Both the position numbers and the translations under genes were made by a program. From assembly GCA_030737875.1 (NCBI GenBank), contig CM060910.1, positions 610,899,303-610,963,302 on the forward strand: DNA of 64,000 bases, written 5' to 3'. Under the pieces are notes generated by a model. It ran no database searches and was not told the origin of the DNA. It saw nothing but the letters and a program-made list of their open reading frames with translations. This stretch comes from Allium sativum (taxonomy: Eukaryota; Streptophyta; Magnoliopsida; Asparagales; Amaryllidaceae). This document shows, piece after piece, positions 21,864 through 34,290 of the stretch (positions are counted from its first letter, which is position 1; every line of letters starts with the position of its first letter).

Positions 21864-21876
21864 AAGTGGGGGAGAT
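21864..21876 (+). other. Polypurine tract of A
   Basis: AAGTGGGGGAGAT directly before TGTAACAACCCG, the 3' LTR start. It is preceded by TTTTCGGGGACGAAAAG. Confidence 0.92.
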
Positions 21877-24540
21877 TGTAACAACCCGAAAATCTGGGCC
21901 AGTTTAAAAATTTTATTTCGGCAATTTTAGCGGATTTTGATTATTTAAAATAGATTATTTTAAATAATATCGACGAGGAAATTTATTTTGAATAGAATTC
22001 GACGTATATATTATACGCGTCGTCGTTAGAATATAAAAAATTATATATATAATTATAAATAGAATTGAAAATGGCGCGGTAGTTCGATAATTCGATTTCA
22101 AACTTCAATTGAATGTACCGGGTGCAAAACAATCCGGATTTTAGTGAAACCAAAAATGATAGGATCTAATTGATAATATCTTTCTATCGAATCCGAAAAA
22201 TCGAAATTTCATAGCGGGATTCAAAAGATATGTCCAGTTGAAAATTCTGAATAGTCGCTATGGAATTCAAGCCCATAAAAATGGACATTTTGCAAACGAC
22301 CTCGGATTTCGACGAAACCACTTTTGTTGGGTCCGTGATGTCAGGTTATTGCTAGATTCCAAATTTCATAATTTTTCGAATCAATGTGTGAGTGTGGCAA
22401 AGGAAAACGCGTTTGACCAGTTTTAGTTGATTTTAATCGACTGGAAAACGGCCATTTTTCTAACGGTCTCAGAATTCAACGAAACTAGTTTTGTTAGGAC
22501 CGTATCGTCAATACGAAGCTAGAAAATATTTTTCGAGAATTTTTAGAGTTAGTATGTGACCCCGGTAATTTGAAATGTACGTTTAAAATTCAATATAGTG
22601 ATTTAAAGGTAAATTTAACGGAAACTGATTCAAACGATCGAATCAGCCTACGATACATATCCCATTGTGTTCGGGATGGGGGTATTTGGGTAGGGACGAT
22701 AGTCGTTGAGTTTGATTTCGAGCTCATATGAACATAAGTGTATTTTTGAAATTAAATAAATTAAATTATAATATATAACCCTAGAACCCGGTCAAACCCT
22801 CACAAATTCAATTCCTAGGTCAACTCATTTTGAAGCCCGCCGCCACACGATTGAACAGCGGAAGTCTCTCAAAACCTTTCCCCGATTTTTTTCAACCGAT
22901 CCTTGCAAAGAAATTCAGAGCTACTAAGGAGAAGATCGAAGCCCTTCCTCCCTCCTCTAAATCCGCACGAGTTTCAAGTACAATGGAGGCGCGAGGCATT
23001 TAGATTTGGCTCTCAAAGCTGCCTCTGTCGCACGCTTTTCCATGCGCATTGGGCCCTTTGAACTCCGCCGTACGCCAGGTGCGGGTAGGTGGCCCCAAGG
23101 CCGTCATTGTGGGATGGTCAGATCATCGTCAAAGTACTGGTGGTTCTCGCAATTTCCAGCCCTAGTTTCGAGCCTAGCTTGGAGTGTCGGCTTTTAACAG
23201 ATTGAGGAAAGGTAATGAAAACCTTGTTTTATTTATTTATTTAAATTAACATTATTGTAAAATCTGAAATTATTTATTTTATTGTTTAAGAAAATCTGAA
23301 AAATGTATATATATTATTGTTTTAAAGAATGTGAACTACTTTGTTTTTAAAGAATAAAAATACCATGGTTATAAAGAAATGATTATAAAAGAAAAAATTA
23401 TACATTGTTTTTGAAAATAAAATATTCATTGTTTTTGAAAATAAACTTATACATTGTTTTTAGAAATAAAAATATATTATTTTTACATGTATGTAGCTGA
23501 ATAAAAAATACGGTTTTTCTATATAGGAATGTGAAAGTAAAAATTCGATTTTTATATATTGAATAGCAAAGTAAAAATTCGATTTTTATATATTGAATAG
23601 CAAAGTAAAAATATGATTTTTATATATTGAACTTCGAAGTAAAAATATGATTCTTATATATTGAATAGCGAAGTAAAAATATGATTTTTACATATGTAGT
23701 GAAAGCGGATAACGAAGGTGACAAAAAGGCGAGAACGAAGAAGAGTCAAGATGTTTGGATAGCTTTCGGTGAGAATTTCTCACCTTTCACTTTCTTTTCT
23801 CTAGTCATATATATATTCTAGGATGCAGACGGTGCTTAGTAGCACCCGACACAATCGTCCACAGACCATGGACTTGTTTGTTTGGTTGCATAGATTAGTT
23901 AGATGATTTGATTTGATATTGAATTGTTTGGTGAAATGAATGGATTTGATTGATGTGTGAATGGCGTGGGCCTTCACTAGACCGGGGATAAGGCTAGGCC
24001 TCGCCCCGTTTCTAGTATCGTGCCGTTATGCCGCCGAAATTTTCTAAAATAAGTTAGAAAAATAAAAATACCATTTTATTTGAAGAATGAATTGAATAGA
24101 AATTCATATGTTAAAATAAAATGTTTTATCGTTAAAAATATAGTTTTTAACGTGAAGTGAATAAAATAAAATATTCATTTACAAACCAGACGGTTCGTTT
24201 ATGTACACTGATTTGACTGACATGGATTGGTATGATAAATTTTACACATCGCCCAACTGCACAAATAAAATATGTGTTTGTTTGTTTGAAACCCCACACG
24301 GTTGTTGGAAAGAAATTTGAAGTACACTCATCCTGATTGATTAAATATGTCGATCGATTGATTGACAGGCTGTTATAAGCGTTAGATATCTATATTTGAT
24401 ACTTATACAGTGTAGTGCACTTTGGTTGATGGTTGATTATTTTTCAATGCTATTATATACGTGTGATGTATGAAAATCCATATAATTAACATTATATGGT
24501 GATTGATTGGGCCTCATTCCAATTTAGAAAATAAAGAATA

Positions 24541-24940
24541 ATATAAAATAAAGGTTCATGTGTTAAACGAAATATTTTAGTAATAAAATTTACATCTTTA
24601 TCAATATAAAATAAAGGTTCATGTGTTGACAGTACTCATCCATTGAGATTGGTCATGTGTTGAACGAAATATTTTAGTAATAAAATTTACATCTTTATCA
24701 ATATAAAATAAAGGTTCATGTGTTGAACGAAATATTTTAGTAATAAAATTTACATCTTTATCAATATAAAATAAAGGTTCATGTGTTGACAGTACTCATC
24801 CATTGAGATTGGTCATGTGTTGAACGAAATATTTTAGTAATAAAATTTACATCTTTATCAATATAAAATAAAGGTTCATGTGTTGACAGTACTCATCCAT
24901 TGAGATTGGTCATGTGTTGAATGAAATATTTTAGTATTGA
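24541..24940 (+). repeat. 97-bp minisatellite in A 3' LTR
   Basis: Periods of 97, 63 and 97 bp, the same order as in the 5' LTR but one unit shorter. The 63-bp variant occupies the same rank in both, so it predates the insertion of A. Confidence 0.92.
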
Positions 24941-25054
24941 CAACTATTTTGAAAAAGAAATATTTGAAATAGAATATTTGAAAATAGAAATTTATGAAGC
25001 CGTGTTGATTAGATTGACACCATTTTGACGTGAACGATATTTATATCGATTTTA

Positions 25055-25410
25055 TCGATTTCTAAATGAATTGAATATATAACGATTTCGAAATGAATTG
25101 AATATATAATGATTTCGAAATGAATTGAATATATAACGATTTCAAAATGAATTGAATATATAACGATTTCAAAATGAATTGAATATATAACGATTTCGAA
25201 ATGAATTGAATATATAACGATTTCAAAATGAATTGAATATATAACGATTTCGAAATGAATTGAATATATAACGATTTCGAAATGATTTGAATTGAAAACG
25301 ATTTCGAAATGAATTGAATTGAAAACGATTTCGAAATGAATTTGAATTGATTCGAATAGAAAACCAATTTGAATTGAATTGAATAGAAAACCAATTTGAA
25401 TTGAATCGAA
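25055..25410 (+). repeat. 27-bp AT-rich tandem array in A 3' LTR
   Basis: Counterpart of 17100-17420, with the same ACGATTTCGAAATGAATTGA core and the same illusory minus-strand frame. Confidence 0.92.
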
Positions 25411-28400
25411 TAGAAAACGACTTTGAAATTGAATTAAATTGAAAGCGAATTGAAATGAATTCAAATTGAATTGAAATTTGAAATGAATAGAAATGAATTT
25501 TAAAACGAATTTATAAAGAAGAATTCAATTTTGATTTGAATTGAAATGGAAGTTGAAATTGCTTTTGGAACGAATTTAAAACTATTTATATAATTCATTT
25601 TAAATAGAAATCGACGAAATATATATTATATATATAATATATATAATATAATGGCCTGAATAGAACGCGCCGCGCCGCGACAGTTCATGAATTTCGACCA
25701 TTTATTTCAAACGAACATTACGGGAGATCCGACCGTCGGATTCTCCTAAAACCGGAACCGTTGGGTTCGTATCGAAAAGAACTTTCTAACGAATATTAGA
25801 AATTTGAAATCTAATGGTTGGATTTGGAGTTACGCCCAAATCAAATTCGAAAAAGGTCATTGTAAGTGCAGTTCGATGGCCGTTGATGGAAATCGACTGT
25901 ACGGGCCTTGATAAAATTATTAAAAATAGTAATAATTTGTGTAAAATCATAAGAAATGATTTAGAAAGAATTGGGATGATAAACTCCATATTTGAAAAGA
26001 TAAAAATAGATTTTTATCGAAATGAACGAGTTTTGAACTAGAATTATAATTCTATTTATTTTTAATTAAATAAATTGAATTTAAAAAGGGTTTTAAAAAT
26101 AACCAGAATTTCCAATGATTGCATTGGAGTGGATTTGAATCGAAATTGTCTTTGGATTATTTCGATGTTGGATTTCGTGATGATACAGGTATCGTTATGG
26201 GAATTTGAAAGATATATATATCGTTATTTCCAATACGATATTTGTTAGTCGTAGAATTTGATATTGAATATAAGCCGGTATATTTTCTATTCAGAGCCTT
26301 GTGTTTAATATCAAATGTGATTTGGGTTTGTCGTGAATGGTGTCTTCACTAACACTGTTCTTGAACCCAGTTGAGAAAAGATTAAATCTTTTTATTTAGA
26401 TTTAATGAAGTGTACCAATTCAATAATATTTAATTGGAATTGAATTGATATTGATTTTGGGTTTATCGTGAACAGTGTTTTAAATAACACTCGTTCTTTA
26501 ACCTGATAATTAATGGAATGTGATTTTGGGTTTATCGTGAACCGTGTCTTAAATGACACTGATTCTTTAACCCAGTCGAAGATTAAAACTAAGTGGAGTT
26601 TTAATGAATCTTTAATTAGATTGAAATGATCGAAAATGGAGTATCACCAGTTTTGCTCTAGGCGATAGTTAAATCTTTAATTAGATTTGAACGTGAAATG
26701 GTAATTGAATTTACCAATAACACTATGGTGTTAGATATGAAGTATTACCAGTTTTACTTCATGGGATGAATAGGTTGGGATTGGGAAATTAAAATAAATG
26801 ATTACTTCGGTAAGGTTCGCTAATCCCGACTAGTTTGAATTGATATTCAAAAATGGATTAAAGAATAAATTAAAGAAATTTATCTTGGATAAAATTAATG
26901 GGAACCTTTCCCTATGAATGTGAAATTTAGAAACTAACTGTCGGTTAGCTAAGCAGAATGGTTTTCTGGATATTGACATGATGTTGGTTTCGGCCTTCGG
27001 GGTTAATATTTGGGGAATTATTCTCTTGATTAATTTACAGTTAGTGACTGATGAATTGGAATGAGGCGTATGTTGTGTTTGTGTAACACTTATTCAAAAT
27101 ATACGCGAGTTATTCGGAAAGACCGGGTTTATCCCATTCTGAATAACTGATACGACGATAAGTCGAAGATGAAGACGATGGTCGAAGACCGGAGGTCTTC
27201 ACGTCGTTTGGGTGATTACTGATGATCTTGATTGGGCTGTACACCCAAGAAGATGGAAACAGTTGGTGATCGTCCAGACGTGCTTGGAGATCGATGGATA
27301 TGCGGGGTACTAGGTGCCTCCGGTTTCGTTCAGACCCAGAACGGACTTGTAAATGGACTGTGTGTCTGACATTGGAATTTAGTCCGTGTGATTGATCTCT
27401 ATTAAATATATATCTGTTTGGCGGCGGAGAATTTATTCTCTTGCTTAACGCCCTTCTCTGAGACGTACGAGCTCAGGGGTTATATATTGATGGATATCAA
27501 ACGCATGGAGTGAATTGCCTGTGTGACATGCCTAAGTGGCAATTGATCGAGGCTTCTGTTGAAAAGCAAAGTCTTGTGGTGATGATCAAAGCAAGGCCTT
27601 TGTGGCGTAGCTTTGTGTAACGTTTGCTTCGCGAGTTTCACACCCGGTATGAACCAAAAACGGGAGAGGACGTCAGGGAGGGCATGCGTTTCTTTCTAGC
27701 TAGAAGTGGCGTCAGTGGTTTTACACGCCCTGACGAGTTTGACTTATGTGGTTGTTGCTGTTGCGAGGCGCCTCGGATTGATCGGTCGTTCTCGAACCGA
27801 TGGAGTCATTTAGTTGGCTCGTTTACGCCCCATAGGGCGGGGAAATGCATGTTCAGGGTTTAAGTTTAATCCACATCGGTGGACTGGCCCTGAGGATCCA
27901 AGGGCCCACCTGAGTCTGGGTCCTGAGGGGCGGGCTAGAGCGTCTCGAATCGGTTGAGGACTATCTTTTGCCTTGGTTCATAGATGGAAACCCAATTTCC
28001 AAATACGTGATTCTGCGGTTTTATTTGTAGAGCCTAGTATGGCGACATAGTGGGATGGGGCACTTATGCCGTCTATGATTGATACTTATGATTTGAAGTT
28101 GTTTTATACACTATGCACTTACAATAGTATCAAACGATTTGTTTTAAACGTATCAAGCATTCTTTGGTTGTTATAAGGGAAAACCCTATCCTCGGCTGCG
28201 TTGCATTGTGTGATGGGACCTGGGTCTTAAAACAACTTCATTTTTCTTTATTTAGCATTGCGCTGTTTGTTTTATGCACTGGTATTCTTGGGAGGAAACC
28301 CGTTCCGTGTTATACGGCGTGGTCCCCTGATTTACCTAACTTTAAAATAAAGATTAACTGTTTTAGTTCTCACACCGGTCACATGACTGACCTGGAGTTT

Positions 28401-28783
28401 ATTGTTTTAACCTAAACTCTGGGTGCCCTTATTTTGACACGGGCAGCTAGTAGTTTTGGTTTTGCAGATTTATATTCACAGGATCCTGGTTTACAGCTGG
28501 AACGATATCCGGAAAGCTTTGTATCCGTATATCTCTTTCTAGTTGTGTATTGTATTATTTTCCGCTGCGATGTATTTAAATGTAATTTAAATCTCTGATA
28601 TTTCTGTGTAATATTCATTTGTACTCTGTATATTCTTGTATTCTGATGCATTGTTGTAATATACAATGAAATGTTCTTTTGTATGCGTTCTGTTTTGTCG
28701 TGTTCTCAGACGATAGGGCGTTTCGAACGGTCTGGGTCGGTTTAGCGACCGGTTCGAACCGAGCGAAATTGCCTCTCGTCACA

Positions 28784-28788
28784 ACCAT
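28784..28788. repeat. Target-site duplication of A, right copy (ACCAT)
   Basis: Matches 516-520; B's LTR sequence (TTACCACATAATTTGG) resumes after it. Confidence 0.95.
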
Positions 28789-29139
28789 TTACCACATAAT
28801 TTGGATTATATGGATTTAACACACATCATATATAACAATAAAAATGTAATTATCAAGTCATCCATTTACATCCAAAGTGTAAATTCCAACTGTGTAAACG
28901 TTAAAATTAAATAATAACGCTCATCACAGCCTGTCGATCAAACGATCAACATACAACTAAATATTGGGATTAGTGTATGTTAATTTTCATCCCAACACCC
29001 GTGTGGGGTTTCATCCAACAAACAAATAATTAATTCATTTGTGCACTTGGGCGATGTGTGAAAATTATCGACCCAATCACATAAACAAGTCAGGTAACTT
29101 GTTTATGGCAGTGTAATACACAATATATAACACGACGAT

Positions 29140-30800
29140 AAAACTGTCTCTTTTTATTTCTATTCTTTTTATTGCATGTAAAATGTCAATAAAGATGAAT
29201 TCTTTATTTCTATTCTTTTATCGCATCTAAAATGACGATAAAAATAAAATTTTTATTTCAATTCCTTTCATTGTAAATAAATGAAAATTAAAATGTAATC
29301 TTTTAATTCCATTGTAATAGGGAATACAATTAATAACAAAAATATAACTTTTCATTTCATGCTTTATTCGCACTAGAGAATGCAAATAAAGATTCAGCTT
29401 TTTGATTTGAGGTTTATTTACAACGAGGAATGTAAATAAAAATTTTAACTTTTCATTTCATAATTTATCTGCAATAAGGATTGCAAATGAAAATGGATCT
29501 TTTATTCTCATGTTGTATTTGCGTTGAGTAATGCAAATAAAAATGTAATACTTAATTTTCTACTTTTATTTACATCAAGAAATGTAAACAAAAGAACAAC
29601 TTTTTATTTTATGTCTATTTACATCAAGTGAAGTAAATAAATAAAAATGTAACCTTATTTTAATGCTTTGTTCGCATTTAAAAACATGCCAAAAAATGTA
29701 ACGTTTGTTTTTACTAAATTTGTTTGCATCTAAATTTGCAACAAAATGTAATTTTTATCTTCTTGTTTGTTTACGACTAAGGTTGCAAACGACAATGTAA
29801 TTTTTCTTATCTTCTGGTTTTATTTGCATGATAGAATGCAAATAAAAATGTATATTCTATTTTCTACATTTCATTTGCATTGTAGAATACAAACAAAAAA
29901 TATAATTTTTATTTTATGCATTGTTTACATTGTGGAATGCAACAAAATGTATTTTTTTTATGGTTTGTTCACATTGTGAATGCGAACCAAAATGTAAATC
30001 TTATTTTTAATGTTTTGTTCGCATTATGAATGCGAGCAAAAATATAAATCTCATTTTTAAAAGTTTTGTTCGCATTGTGAATGCAAACAAAAATGTAAAT
30101 CTTATTTATATATTTATTTATTTTTATTTTTTTTTGTTTTTGTTTTGTTTGCATTGTGAATGCGAGCAAAAATATAACTCTCATTTTTAAAAGTTTTGTT
30201 CGCATTGTGAAAGCGAACAAAAATGTAAATCTTATTTTCTTATGTTTTGTTCGCATTGTGAATGCGAGCAAAAATATAAAATCTTATTTTTTTTCTAAAA
30301 GTTTTGTTCGCATTGTGAATGCGAGCAAAAATGTAAATCTTATTTTTTTTCTATATTTTCTTGTATTTGTGAATACAAATAAAAAGAACAAATTTTATTA
30401 CAATGTTTCATTTGTATATGTAAATACAATAAAAAGAACAAATTATATTTCAATGTTTTATTTGTATTTGTGAATAAAAACAAAAAGAACAAATTATATT
30501 TCAATGTTTTATTTGTATATGTAAATACAAATAAAAAGAACAAATTATATTTCAAAGTTTTATTTGTATATGTAAATACAAATAAAAAGAACAAATTATA
30601 TTTCAAAGTTTTATTTGTATTTGTGAATACAAACAAAAAGAACAAATTATATTTCAAAGTTTTATTTGTATATGTAAATACAAATAAAAAGAACAAATTA
30701 TATTTCAAAGTTTTATTTGTATTTGTGAATACAAAAAAAAAAGAACAAATTATATTTCAAAGTTTTATTTGTATATGTAAATACAAATAAAAAGACAAAC
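29140..30800 (-). repeat. Array of about 30 tandem palindromes in B 3' LTR
   Basis: Units of about 50-60 bp each contain a hairpin. Examples: TTTTATTTGCAT/ATGCAAATAAAA near 29820, TTTTGTTCGCATT/AATGCGAGCAAAA at 30013-30041, and TTTTATTTGTAT/ATACAAATAAAA from about 30510. The last third (30400-30795) is a 51-bp array with two alternating unit types, i.e. a 102-bp higher-order repeat. Arms change together along the array. Frames inside it (FVYVNTNKKNKLYF) arise from the 51-bp period. Confidence 0.85.
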
Positions 30801-31894
30801 TTTATACTTACATACATTTCTAACTATAATGGCATTTACAATGATATGACATTTCATACCATAATGACATTTGAATGGTCATTTATTATGTTTCAATGTA
30901 TCAATTTAAATATGACAATTCAATGTAAAAGATACTTTCCTATTTTTCATTGCTAACACAACCAATTTGACATTTTACTAATATAACATTCATAATAATG
31001 GTGACAATTTTAATTCGTTAATTCTAATCTCAACAAGGAATGACAATTTAAGTGATAAATGTAAATCTTTCACTTTCAATCTAATTCACATGGAAATGTA
31101 TTGACAAAAATCTAATATTTTATTCCATTCAAAAACGCATGTAGATTTCATCATCGAGATCCATCTTTTAATTACAATGAAAATTGCATCGTCAACTTAA
31201 ATCTCTTATTTGATTACAAATGCAACATAAAGATTCAATCTTTATGCGTCATTCAAACGCAACATAAAGATTCAATCTTTACATTGGATTATTTCATGAA
31301 GACTCTAAAGTTATGTTTATTTTTCATTTTTTTTTCTTAATTTCATGTTTGCACAAAACGCTAAAATATTATTATAATTCATGTTTAACAATAACGCTAA
31401 AATTTGATTAAAATTATGTGCTTACAATGAATGCTAAAATTTAATGTATAACAACACATCATTTGGTGTCTACACGTAGCGATGATACCAAACATGAACA
31501 AAATATAGATCTATTTAGAATAGATCTAAGTATACATGAATAATTCAACATCCAAAACTCAAAGCATAGCAAATGTGATTACAAATAAACAATGAAATTT
31601 CAATGCGAACATAGATCTAGCTAACGCAGATATATTAATTAAGAAAAATAATTAAATTAAATTAAATTTTAAATTTAGAATTGCTCACCTTGGATATTAA
31701 ATCAAAAGGTTCAGAGATTGTACACAACAGATCTTGAATGTTATGTTGCGTGTCGTTGTCCCAATATCACAAACGTTGTTGCGTTCTGAATCGGATTGAA
31801 TCAAAAACACATTTTTAATAATTAAAATTAAGATTAGAAATGAAATCAAGCATTGCAAATTGATAAAATAAAATTTATATAACCTTTGAATTGT

Positions 31895-32275
31895 TCAAAT
31901 CTTTGAATCACGATAACTTGAGCTACGGTTGACGGTTTTGGGTGCCGTTTGTTGGAGGATGGAGTGCTTGGAGAGGTGGATATTCGGCTGGAAGGGGGTG
32001 GGATGCGGTTGCAAGGAGGAGGAGCAGCGGATCCATAAAGTCAGCGGACTTGGAGAGGTGATTCGAGAGCTACGGACAACGGTTTGATGTGAAATTGGTC
32101 GGAGAAGAAAGAGGAGGAGAAGAGCTTGAAAAACTTCCAAAGGATGGGGATCTAAAAGTGAGTGGATTAGGAGATAAGGAGGAGAGAAGGAGAAGAAGAC
32201 ATGGCAGCTACGGGTTCAGGTGCGTGAGTTTCTGATCGGGAAGGAGAGATGCCTCGGTTTGTGTGTACTTTTATA
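31895..32275 (-). promoter_or_regulatory. Putative LTR promoter and pyrimidine-rich leader of B
   Basis: Sense TATAAAAG (plus coordinates 32268-32275) is about 1.02 kb into the LTR. It is followed by a strongly CT-rich stretch (GA-rich on the plus strand, about 32100-32250), then an 81-codon frame (31895-32140) starting MEVFQALLLLFLL. The frame is open in both LTRs with one difference, but LTR copies are not independent evidence. I treat it as leader; coding status is unknown. Confidence 0.5.
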
Positions 32276-32540
32276 ATATTTTATTAATTTATTATCCATT
32301 AAAGGCCCGTTTTGCAACTTTGTCCAATTTCAGCCCAAAGACTGTCGTTCTTAAGGTTTTAATACCTTCTGAACGCAATGGAATGGGTCTCGGGGCCCAA
32401 TTCCGAAATTTGTACATATTTTATTTAAAATTTCGTTAAAAATTAATTAATTAAATATTTATCGTACATTTACATATGCCGGGGCCACATACGGACTCCG
32501 AAAAGTCCAGAAAAATTATTTTTGGCTTTCTTATGACGAT

Positions 32541-32581
32541 ACAGTTCTAACGAGACTAATTTCATCGAATTTTGAGACTGT
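32541..32581 (-). promoter_or_regulatory. Upstream palindromic module in B
   Basis: ACAGT (32541-32545) pairs with ACTGT (32577-32581) around GACTAATTTCATCGAATTTT. The arms differ from ACGGT/ACCGT of A and D by a compensated pair. Confidence 0.5.
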
Positions 32582-33298
32582 TTGAAAAATGTCTATTTTT
32601 AAGGCATTTAAATTTAACTGAAATAGTCAAAACACATTTTCTTTTACCACGCTCACATATTAATTCGAAAAATTATGAAAACTGAAACCTAGCAATAATT
32701 TGACATTCCGGTTCCAACAAAAGTGATTTCGTCGAAAACCGAGGTCGTTTGAAAAATGACTATTTTTAAGGCCAATATATTTAATATTAAAAATATATTT
32801 TTAAACAAATAAATCCCGAAACTCAAAATATATAAGAGTTTACTGTTTTTCAATGTAGAAACATCATTCTGAACTCAATGGAAGTGGTTTCGAGTTCAAA
32901 TTCCTACGTATGCAAAAAGTAGCATTTTGACCTTATAAATTTCATAGCGACCTTTCTAAAAATTGAATTGGCCATAACTTTTGATTTCCGCTATGAAATT
33001 TCAATTTTTCGGATTCGTTGGAAAGATATTTTTAAATAGATTCTAATATTTTTGGTTTCACTAAAATTCGTTAAATTTTGCATCTTGTACGGTCAGTCAA
33101 AGTTCAAGTTTGACTTTTCAAACTACCGCGCTATTTCTAACTCTTTTGTTAATTAAAATTAAATTATTCATTCTAACTTTGATTTAAATCAAATTTGTGA
33201 TCATTATTATTTAAATAAATTATTTTATATTGTCAAAATTCATTAAAATTTCCTAAAATAAAAATTTTAAATTGGTTCTGATTTTGCGGGTTGTTACA

Positions 33299-33315
33299 AT
33301 CGCCCCCACTTAAAA
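33299..33315 (-). other. Polypurine tract of B
   Basis: Sense TTTTTAAGTGGGGGCGAT next to the LTR start TGTAACAACCCGC. Confidence 0.9.
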
Positions 33316-33491
33316 ACTTTTCGTCCTCGAAAAGGAACGTAGCTAAAAATTGTAAAATTAACTATCTTAATTTTAAATTTTAATGGTTAATTATCTTTTC
33401 AAAATATACATAACTTTATATATATTAAAATCATATTTCAAAAATAGATTATAAATATCAAAAATACGTTAATTATAAATTCGTAACTCTG

Positions 33492-33599
33492 AACTCGTTG
33501 TAAGGCATTACTAACCCCATCTCTAACGAGTTTACTCATTCTAGGATACTGCTGGTCCTATTTCTAATGAGTATTCTTATTGGACATTACTAATCCAAT
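33492..33599 (-). other. PBS-proximal hairpins H3 of B (three copies)
   Basis: Copy 3: AACTCGTT (33492-33499) with AACGAGTT (33525-33532), 8 bp. Copy 2: ACTCATT (33534-33540) with AATGAGT (33566-33572), and inner TAGGA (33542-33546) with TCCTA (33556-33560). Copy 1: ATTGGA (33579-33584) with TCCAAT (33594-33599). Copies 2 and 3 differ by a fully compensated pair in the outer stem (G-C to A-T). Confidence 0.82.
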
Positions 33600-33659
33600 C
33601 TCTGATGAGTCTTTTGTTCAGTTCTAACAAGTTGTACCCCAAAGATTTGAGCTAACCTG

Positions 33660-33671
33660 GCTCTGATACCA
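33660..33671 (-). other. Primer-binding site of B
   Basis: Sense TGGTATCAGAGCCA, a match extended to 14 nt with plant initiator tRNA-Met, two bases from the 5' LTR. Confidence 0.95.
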
Positions 33672-34000
33672 ACTGTAAAGACCCGCATTTCCCCACCCTT
33701 TGAATCGACCATAAACCACACAGGTCTGACCCAAAAAGTGAAAATCTACGAATACTTTAACTTTGGGCATACAACACATTACAACAAATAACAGAAGACT
33801 TTTATAACACTATAATAAATGTTACATCAGAGTACATAATATACATATCAGAGTACATTGGAATATAATTACAGCGGAAGATAAATACAAAAATTGTAAT
33901 ATACTGCAACGGAAGAACACAGCGGAAGACTCTCTATCTCTGGACACAGCTTTAAGCTTCAACCCAGAATCCTGCTTAATATATTTGCAAAAATATCTAC

Positions 34001-34035
34001 TCGACTGCCCGTGTGGAAAATATGGGCACCCGAGT
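34001..34035 (-). other. Leader hairpin H4 of B
   Basis: CTCG (34001-34004) with CGAG (34032-34035), and TGCCC (34007-34011) with GGGCA (34025-34029). C has CTTG/CAAG outside the same TGCCC/GGGCA stem, a compensated difference. Confidence 0.65.
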
Positions 34036-34222
34036 TTGCCAGTGGACAAACTACAGGTCAGTCATGGGACTGGTGTGAGAATTCTACTTAACCTATATAA
34101 TATAATAAGGCTAATCACAGGACCACGCCACTTTCGCGGAACGGGTTTTCTCCTATAGATTGCCAATGCATAAAGTAAAGTAAATCGTCAAAATAACGCA
34201 ATGCTTTTTAGAAAAATGAAAC

Positions 34223-34290
34223 CATTATAAGACCCAAGTCCCATCACACAATGCAACGCAAACCGAAGGATAGGGTTTTACCTTATAATG
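34223..34290 (-). other. Leader hairpin H2 of B
   Basis: CATTATAAG (34223-34231) pairs perfectly with CTTATAATG (34282-34290). Against A (TGTTATAAG/CTTATAACA) two adjacent pairs differ, both compensated. Confidence 0.78.

Larger units (their letters stand above)
20838..21876 (+). mobile_element. Element A internal region, non-coding
   Basis: 1039 bp: PBS (20840-20851), hairpins H3 (20910-20979), an AT-rich spacer, hairpin H6 with a self-complementary loop (21177-21201), a decayed MSL..GKPLG stretch (about 21530-21760), TTCGGGGACGAAA, purine tract. It has no replication gene. Confidence 0.93.
521..28783 (+). mobile_element. Element A: giant-LTR non-autonomous retrotransposon, interrupted by F
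   Basis: The element runs from TGTAACAACCCG to CTCGTCACA and is flanked by ACCAT duplications. The 5' LTR (521-3243 plus 16544-20837, about 7.0 kb) is split by element F. The internal region is 20838-21876 and the 3' LTR is 21877-28783 (6907 bp). The LTRs differ mainly by point changes, one extra 97-bp minisatellite unit and a TA-repeat length change, which indicates a fairly recent insertion. A primer-binding site and purine tract are present, but no gag, protease, reverse transcriptase, RNase H or integrase. The sequence before the purine tract resembles plant Ty3/gypsy chromoviruses, so a Tekay-like helper is likely but unproven. Confidence 0.93.
21877..28783 (+). mobile_element. Element A 3' LTR (intact)
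   Basis: 6907 bp, uninterrupted; it shows what the 5' LTR looked like before F. TATA box 22772-22778, GC-rich block about 22830-23210, 34-bp array 23535-23700, 97-bp minisatellite (units at 24590, 24687, 24750, 24847), 27-bp array 25060-25410, hairpins near 26636-26760 (H7), 27109-27147 (H1), 28167-28236 (H2). Ends CTCGTCACA at 28783. Confidence 0.95.
28784..33298 (-). mobile_element. Element B 3' LTR, second part
   Basis: Continues from 520. It contains the long array of tandem palindromes (29140-30800), AT-rich sequence (30800-31680), a pyrimidine-rich leader on the sense strand (31890-32250), a TATA box (32268-32275), and the palindromic modules near 32541-32581 and 32700-32750. It ends GCGGGTTGTTACA. 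Its counterpart is 36013-40523. Confidence 0.93.
33299..33673 (-). mobile_element. Element B internal region, 375 bp
   Basis: The smallest internal region here. It contains the purine tract, TTCGAGGACGAAAAG, an AT-rich spacer, three H3-type hairpins (33492-33599) and the PBS. Hairpin H6 and the MSL..GKPLG stretch are both absent. If B moved in this form, these three parts are all it needed between its LTRs. Confidence 0.92.

Noticed and set aside
24541..24940. Regular repeats that might suggest a CRISPR array
   Set aside because: Units are directly tandem without unique spacers, in a plant retrotransposon LTR.
30340..30790. Frames rich in NTNKKNKLYF or TNKTLKYNLFF on both strands
   Set aside because: They come from a 51-bp tandem palindrome array (also 37499-38171); 51 is divisible by three and palindromy opens both strands.
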